A stretch of DNA of 24,488 nucleotides, taken from assembly GCA_049724395.1 (NCBI GenBank), contig JAUGWO010000177.1:1-24488 (forward strand). Direction: 5' to 3'. Source of the DNA: Spongospora subterranea f. sp. subterranea. Its lineage: Eukaryota; Endomyxa: Phytomyxea; Phytomyxea; Plasmodiophorida. The notes under the pieces are model-generated. The model was not told the origin of the DNA, did not search any database, and saw only the letters and a list, made by a program, of their open reading frames with translations. This document shows positions 19,444 to 24,488 of this stretch, piece by piece. A program made the position numbers and the translations under genes. Within the stretch, counting starts at the first letter, position 1; the number at the start of each line of letters is the position of its first letter.

Positions 19444-20860
19444 GTGACAAATGTTCCCCAACAGTTGCGAAAATGTGAAGCGTTAAAAATGCGGTTTTGC
19501 ATTGACCATGACGGAATGACCCGCCCAGCCCTCAAAATAATGGTAATCGGTTCCCAAATTGATGGGGAAGATGAGCAATCAAACCACCATGTCGTTTCAA
19601 GCAACGAGCAGGGCCAGGCAATTTACCAATTGCTTCTGACGAAGTTACGAGATGGCAAGCCAGTGAAGGGTGCGTTTACAGAGATTGCTGGTCATTTCTC
19701 TGTCGGGTGGAAGACGGTCAGCCGAATCTGGAGTCGGGCGCAGCAACAGATATCAGAGGGTGCCTTGGTTCCTTGTGTCGACGCCAATTTTGGGGCCTGC
19801 GGCCGCAAGAAGACAATCGAGGATATCTCATCTGTCCTGGTTCACGTACCGCTTAATCGTCGCTCCACTATTCGTTCCATGGCAAAGGCAACTGGCATTC
19901 CGCGCTCTACCTTAGGTCGACGCGTCAAAGAAGGAACCATTCGAAGGCATTCGAATTCCATAAAGCCATTATTGACGGATTCAAACAAGATCGAGAGGCT
20001 GAAATTCTGTTTGTCGATGTTGCAGGAGGGCACCAATAGCTTCCAAAACATGTTCGACATTGTCGACGTGGACGAAAAATGGTTCTTCATGACGAAAGCG
20101 ACCAGAATCTATTACCTGGCAGATGGCGAGCCTGAACCACTGCGTTCGTGCAAATCGAAGCGATTTATTGAAAAGGTCATGTTTTTGGCGGCCGTCGCTC
20201 GACCCAGATTCGACCAACACCGAAAAACACAGTTTGACGGCAAGCTTGGTATATGGCCGTTCGTCATCAAGGAACCGGCAAAACGAGGTAGCAAGAACCG
20301 TGTTGTTGGAACACTTGTGACAACCCATTACTGTCACGAAAGAATCCTATCGCTGCATGTTGTTGGAAAATGTTCTTCCAGCGATTCGGTCTCGATGGCC
20401 ACGCTCTATGGCCAACAGTTGTTCCATTTTCATACAGCAGGATAATGCCAAGCCGCATTTATCATCTTTAGACAAGGCCTTCGTTGAGGCGGGATCTGAT
20501 GGCTTCGATATCATCCTTCGGTGTCAGCCACCTAATAGCCCCGACATGAACGTCCTTGACTTGGGGTTTTTCAATGCAATTCAATCGATTCAGCACCAAT
20601 GTGCCCCACGGAATGTCGACGACCTCATCCACGAAGTACAAAATGCCTTTCAACAATCAACGGAAGAGAAGCTGAACTTCGTGTTCTTGACCTGGCAACA
20701 GTGCATGCGAGAGACGATGCAGAACGGTGGAGGTATAGGATACAAGATTCCCCATATGGGGAAAGAGGCCATGCAGCGCGCCGGAACTCTCCCGATCACT
20801 CTTGATGTCGACAAAGAACTTATTGAGCTCACTCGATTGAGAGTATCGCCCACTCAATAA
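19444..20860 (+). pseudogene. Mariner-like transposase with one frameshift
   Basis: The frame runs from about 19444 (first ATGs at about 19490 and 19516) and continues in the next register to TAA 20860. Two helix-turn-helix regions precede the catalytic core (about 19620-19740 and 19860-19960). The core has VDVDEKWFF (~20067), KVMFLAAVARPR, FDGKLGIWPF, FIQQDNAKPH (~20437) and NSPDMNVLDLGFFNAIQ (~20540). Counting to the Asp of LDLGFF leaves 38 residues after the QQD Asp, one fewer than the DD39D of plant elements. The register changes at about 20325-20335, before VTKESYR. The DD(E/D) residues are all present. The enzyme would cut and paste DNA at TA sites. Confidence 0.9.
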
Positions 20861-20863
20861 AAA

Positions 20864-20924
20864 TACCGGCCAGACATTCTGGGACAAAACAGAAAGTGCG
20901 TACCGGCCACACATTATGAGGGAG
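20864..20924. repeat. Mariner right terminal repeat, present twice
   Basis: The inner copy 20864-20885 (TACCGGCCAGACATTCTGGG...) matches the left terminal repeat in reverse complement at 21 of 22 positions, including the GTCCC block. The outer copy 20900-20924 forms the true end and lacks that block. The two copies are offset by about 37 bp. Confidence 0.88.
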
Positions 20925-21049
20925 TATTTACGATCAACTCCGTGGTCTAGGGATATTGGCTTGAAAGAAAGCAGCCAATTTTTTATCTCAAGCATAATAC
21001 TACAGAACGATATGAATCAATTCATTGGAATTATAGTCGATCGGGAATA

Positions 21050-21410
21050 TTTGACAACACTTTTTTTGTTTTGAGTGTTATTACTCAAGTCCTCGACAAT
21101 AAAATTCATTGGCCCGATTCTGAACCAAGAAAGGACTTGGGCTCGAGAATACCTTCGATGCCGGGCTGTATTAGGTTCGTTGATGGAACATTGTGTCGGA
21201 TTCGCCGTCCCCAAAGACCAGATCATGGTCTTTATTATAATCGTAGGAAACGAGGATATTTCTTCAATAACATAGTTGTCATTGATCATGATGGTCTGTT
21301 TATTTATGTTGATCCTGGATATGCTGGAAGCTTCCATGATGTTAATTGCTTACGAAATTCCCAACTGCATCGAACTTGGCGCGATCGCTTCACACGAACA
21401 GAAGCTGCAG
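21050..21410 (+). pseudogene. PIF/Harbinger-type transposase fragment (DDE_Tnp_4)
   Basis: The core reads NKIHWPD, then MPGCIRFVDGTLCRIRRP (first catalytic Asp, ~21180), YYNRRKRGYFFNNIVV, and VDPGYAGSFHDVNCLRNSQL (second catalytic Asp, ~21340). This is the N-terminal half of a Harbinger transposase domain of the kind common in fungi and invertebrates. The third acidic residue and the C-terminal part are missing; homology ends at about 21410. A shifted frame upstream of 21071 may carry more of it (FDNTFFVL). No terminal repeats were found. Confidence 0.8.
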
Positions 21411-21842
21411 CTGGCGTTTTTGAGTACATCAAAACTTTTCCATCGAAGCAGGACGAAAAAGTCCGCGGACTTTTTACGTTTCACTACTTCATGCCACTTT
21501 CATCCCGGGGTTTGCGGCCAACCTTAATGTACTGTAAAAAGGCTCACAGTGCATTGTATACTGGAATGTATTTACAGCTGACTTTACAACTGTTGCTGTT
21601 GGAGTATCAAAGTGTTTGACTCCGCCCGTTATACAGTTCAATAGTCTAAAAGGGGCAGAGCACGTGGACGTGGTTGAGACTGCGCCAGCGGCAGTTGACT
21701 TTAGCGCATTAGTCAATACTGTGGCGGACTCCGAAAAAATTATCCGGACATGCGGAGTGCGCGAACTTGACCACTTGGCCATCACATCATCGCTATCGGC
21801 TATTGCAGCTCGACCTCAACCTTCGTTCTACATTCCAACAAA
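21411..21842. other. Upstream flank of the deaminase-like gene
   Basis: This should hold the promoter or 5' exons of the following gene. An open frame from about 21580 to 21876, after a TGTATTTACAG acceptor-like site, reads PPVIQFNSLKGAEHVDVVET but is not recognised and does not join the next gene in any phase I tried. Confidence 0.3.
21456..21475. repeat. Perfect 20-bp palindrome
   Basis: AAAAAGTCCGCGGACTTTTT is self-complementary, with a GC-rich centre and A/T arms. It lies between the Harbinger relic and the deaminase-like gene. Confidence 0.92.
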
Positions 21843-23606
21843 ATGGTATTTTCAATGTTGCCATCTAGTTTTTTAATGATGTCCATGATCCTAATGCTAG
21901 CAATAGCAGTCGTTGCTGAACCGGGGCCATCGGACCCCCTTTCCAATAACACCGCTGGGGATGTTGATGACGAGAGTGACGCATCTGATGACTGCCTTGG
22001 TAAAATCACCATTTATTCAATGCTCGTGATTGTCCCATCATATCTTGTACCACAAGAGTTCAACGCGCCATTGACACAAACCACATTGAATGAGATGACC
22101 GCTGAAGCTGCAACCGCCGTGTTCATGGCTGACCATGGCGTTGAGCAGATGACACGTCGCTTCATCGAACAAGAGTTCAACATGGACACTTTGGTGTTCA
22201 TCACACCGCGACCTGGCTTTCAAGAACATGATACTTATTGGGTTTTTGGAAATATCAAGCAACGCCGGAATGGCGAAAGCTCTGTGGGTTTTAACGATAA
22301 CAGCGTGAAGGCGATAAAAAGTCTGATGGAAGAGCGTTTCCCGCGTCAGTCGGGAATCAAGGTCGAAGTTATCGAATTATCGTCGATCTATAAGCCTATC
22401 ACCGAGGATCATATTAATCAACTAGTTGAAATCAGAGCAAGTGCCGAAAGACTTGTCGAAGAACGGAAGGCGGAGAGTAGTCTAAGACTACGAGCGATGA
22501 ATCAGCTCCTCAAGAATACAAACAGGAAAATTTCCAAGAAAAGTGATCCCCAAGTTGTGCTCACTGTGGAGGAGGAAGTCCAATTCGAGAAAATCTTAAC
22601 TAGAGTCAGAACAGAAGAAGATACGAAGAAAGCGTCGGACATTGAAAATGAGAAAAAACAGATCCGAAAAGACTTGCGAAGTGAAAACCGAGATGCAGAT
22701 AACAGTCATCCAATCATAATCCGGAACGATGAAGATGGTGCCGAAATACGACGTCAGCAACAGGAAGCAGAAGATGCTATAGTTGAGAGTAGATACGCAG
22801 AAAAGCAGCGAGAAAAGCGTCAAATCGAGCACGATAAGAAGTTTAAGTTGGCGAATGCTGCAGCAATCAACAGCCGAAACGGCGCAGCTCACGCAGAGAT
22901 GCAAGGCCTCCGTAAACTAAAGGAACACGAGCTGACAACATCATCATCCAGCTGTCTGATGACATTGCTGAATATCTCCCCTGAACAATTTCAAATTGCT
23001 GTCAGTAAGCCGTGTTGTAGTCAATGTTCCAAGTCCCTTAAGCCATTTCTGGCGGAGGGCAAGGATGTCACATCGCTGTCGAAACAGCATACAGTTGGAG
23101 GCGAAAAAGCTGCGATTCCAGATATGATTGACGGGTCGTATGCGCATCTGAGTATTCAGCAGATGGAGGACATGGGCAACCATTTGAGCAAACGCAGCAA
23201 AGCGTATGTGATACCTGACTCGGAAGTCGGCACCCGCTGGATTCAAGACAGTGATATTACTGTCAATGTGAAATACGAGTTTGCACTGGGCGACAACGAT
23301 ATTGTTTGCGGGCTTCAGGCAACAGCCAAGTCCCGAATCGTCAAATCCCTCGGGCAGGCGTCGTGTTTGGTGGTTCAGGATATTAAATTAACACTACGGG
23401 ACCTGAAAAGCGAGATAAAGATGGCACCGGCTAAAGGCAAGGCGATCGTTACCGCTGTGAAATCTGTCGCCGAAACAGGATTTAAAGCCAAGGGCAAGGA
23501 AATCGTGGTTGAGGCCGCCAAGAACATGAAACAGGTTGAGATAACTCCTACACGATCTGCGAAACAGGCCGTCCGTGTGGCTTTGAAGCCGAATATCTCC
23601 AGGTGA
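21843..23606 (+). CDS. Secreted protein with deaminase-like zinc motif (HAE...PCCxxC), OTT_1508-like
   Basis: A 587-codon frame that looks whole. ATG 21843 has A at -3 and opens a hydrophobic signal peptide (residues 4-25, likely cleavage after AVVA). An acidic linker follows (30-51), then a compact region (52-190, with LVIVPSYLVP and TYWVFGNIKQ) and a highly charged, helical, coiled-coil-like stretch (195-335). Residues 350-352 are HAE (AAHAEMQGLRKL), and 388-395 are SKPCCSQC, 39 residues later. HAE plus PCxxC is the zinc and proton-shuttle signature of the cytidine/adenosine deaminase fold; the SKxxC form recalls the OTT_1508-like family known from fungi and intracellular bacteria. Residues 460-587 are Lys/Ala-rich and unrecognised. 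If real, it would deaminate a nucleic-acid base, perhaps as a secreted toxin or effector. The assignment rests on the two motifs only. Confidence 0.6.
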   Translation: MVFSMLPSSFLMMSMILMLAIAVVAEPGPSDPLSNNTAGDVDDESDASDDCLGKITIYSMLVIVPSYLVPQEFNAPLTQTTLNEMTAEAATAVFMADHGVEQMTRRFIEQEFNMDTLVFITPRPGFQEHDTYWVFGNIKQRRNGESSVGFNDNSVKAIKSLMEERFPRQSGIKVEVIELSSIYKPITEDHINQLVEIRASAERLVEERKAESSLRLRAMNQLLKNTNRKISKKSDPQVVLTVEEEVQFEKILTRVRTEEDTKKASDIENEKKQIRKDLRSENRDADNSHPIIIRNDEDGAEIRRQQQEAEDAIVESRYAEKQREKRQIEHDKKFKLANAAAINSRNGAAHAEMQGLRKLKEHELTTSSSSCLMTLLNISPEQFQIAVSKPCCSQCSKSLKPFLAEGKDVTSLSKQHTVGGEKAAIPDMIDGSYAHLSIQQMEDMGNHLSKRSKAYVIPDSEVGTRWIQDSDITVNVKYEFALGDNDIVCGLQATAKSRIVKSLGQASCLVVQDIKLTLRDLKSEIKMAPAKGKAIVTAVKSVAETGFKAKGKEIVVEAAKNMKQVEITPTRSAKQAVRVALKPNISR

Positions 23607-24064
23607 GCAAGCAGGTCGGCGGATCAGGAATAATCGAAGACCTATGCGAGAATATCGACAGGGGCGGTTCAGCGTCTGCCGATACGTTGGTTGCTCAGAG
23701 CGGTACCTATGCCCCTGGATCAGGGCCAGATGGAACACGTTGTACCTATGGGGCTTACGCCAGAGTGTGCACTGCTGAGGCCAAGGCGTCCTTTTCTGTC
23801 GCATCTGCTGCCGCTCGTGGCCCTGGCGCCGGTGCCTACGCTCACTTCGGCCCTTCTGGTGGCAGCGCGTTTGCCACAGTTGAAATCTGCAAAGCGGAGG
23901 CGAGCGTCGCTGGTATTGGCGCTTCTGTCGGGGTATCTTTCAATACCGGCGTCAGCGCTGGTCCTGAAGGGTTGTCGGCGTGTGTGGGTGGTTTTGGTGT
24001 TTCCATCGGGCCAAAGATGAAATTAGAAACACCATTCGTGGCCATTTCGTGTAGCATCATGTAA
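23603..24064 (+). CDS. Ala/Gly-rich open frame abutting the deaminase-like gene
   Basis: A 153-codon open frame, without an ATG start, begins where the previous frame stops and ends at TAA 24064. It is rich in Ala, Gly and Ser with regular Cys and aromatic positions (TYGAYARVCTAEAKASFSV, AGAYAHFGPSGGSA) and ends with VSIGPKMKLETPFVAISCSI. The overlap begins with GTGAGC, a good 5' splice-site sequence, so it could be a later exon of the same gene or an independent module. The alternating small and hydrophobic residues suggest stacked beta strands. I have a faint memory of similar Ala/Gly modules ending VSIGPK... in aquatic animal proteins, which I cannot confirm. Confidence 0.45.
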   Translation: MSKQVGGSGIIEDLCENIDRGGSASADTLVAQSGTYAPGSGPDGTRCTYGAYARVCTAEAKASFSVASAAARGPGAGAYAHFGPSGGSAFATVEICKAEASVAGIGASVGVSFNTGVSAGPEGLSACVGGFGVSIGPKMKLETPFVAISCSIM

Positions 24065-24488
24065 TTCGCCAAATACACAATGGCCGAAACAGTAGCCCGA
24101 TTCAATGACATATTTTGTGTTAAGTACTGCAAAAAAAATACGTTTTTCTGTCATATCCTGTGGTTTATGAAAAGAGCATTATTAGTGGTTGAATATGGTT
24201 GGATAGTGATGATTGGCAGGGTCATGACGATTGTTAAGATATCCGATCAATGGTATTTTGGTCGGATAACATGCGAGAATTAATCCGTTGCACTTTAGAC
24301 AGCCTTTACGTGTTCGTTAGATGAAATCGTTCCCACGATAAGGAGGAAACATTGAAAGTGGGGAAAACTATCCGCTCTCATTTCAATTTTATAATCAGCA
24401 AGATCACGCCAATCGTGCACTTTGAAAACATAATCATATACCAGGATCGACGATATGCAATGGACACCGCCAATTTTTAAAGAGTTTG
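24065..24488. other. 3' flank, no supported gene
   Basis: AT-rich sequence without motif-bearing open frames. It probably contains the 3' UTR of the preceding gene. Confidence 0.35.

Larger units (their letters stand above)
19315..20924 (+). mobile_element. Mariner-like element, plant/oomycete type, 1610 bp, nearly complete
   Basis: The element is bounded by TA dinucleotides (19313-19314 and 20925-20926), the expected Tc1/mariner target duplication. The ends start CTCCCTC, as in plant-type mariner-like elements. It carries one transposase gene broken by one frameshift. It is the best-preserved transposon in the window, so it is probably the youngest. Confidence 0.93.

Overview
This is eukaryotic DNA: protein-coding genes are split by short GT-AG introns, and most of the window is a mosaic of decayed mobile elements. 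Families seen are a LINE with an RNase H domain, Ty3/Gypsy pieces, a DDE_3-like transposon, a plant/oomycete-type mariner and a PIF/Harbinger relic. The host genes include an animal-type Reeler domain. A small invertebrate or unicellular holozoan fits, but the sequence alone does not settle the lineage.

Layout. 1-1975 is the 3' half of a LINE ending in an A-rich tail. 2050-2433 is a 36-bp minisatellite with a partial higher-order period. 2434-4320 holds unassigned sequence and a decayed P-type ATPase fragment. 4322-8700 is a nest of elements: a broken Ty3/Gypsy copy, a DDE_3-like transposase with two frame changes, a second Gypsy RT piece, and another copy of the first Gypsy gag start. 8700-10400 is mostly featureless apart from a 56-bp tandem repeat.

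10400-13690 is a GC-richer island with three compact host genes, all on the + strand: a multi-exon protein with three UBZ4/SLX4-like zinc fingers, a three-exon FtsJ/MRM2-type rRNA 2'-O-methyltransferase with its full K-D-K-E set, and an intronless secreted Reeler-domain protein. The first two suggest DNA repair and ribosome maturation; nothing ties the three into one pathway.

13690-18240 contains a 457-aa minus-strand gene of unknown family. It has a cysteine cluster, a coding minisatellite and a C-terminal CILL prenylation box. Its 3' end is duplicated in inverted orientation about 0.8 kb away, next to a large hairpin built from the same minisatellite.

19315-20924 is an almost complete mariner-like element with TA target duplication and a duplicated right terminal repeat, followed by a Harbinger relic.

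21843-24064 is the most interesting part: a long secreted protein with a charged helical region and an HAE...SKPCCSQC pair that looks like the zinc site of the nucleic-acid deaminase superfamily (closest in flavour to OTT_1508-like deaminases). It abuts an Ala/Gly-rich open frame. A secreted deaminase-like protein of this architecture may be undescribed.
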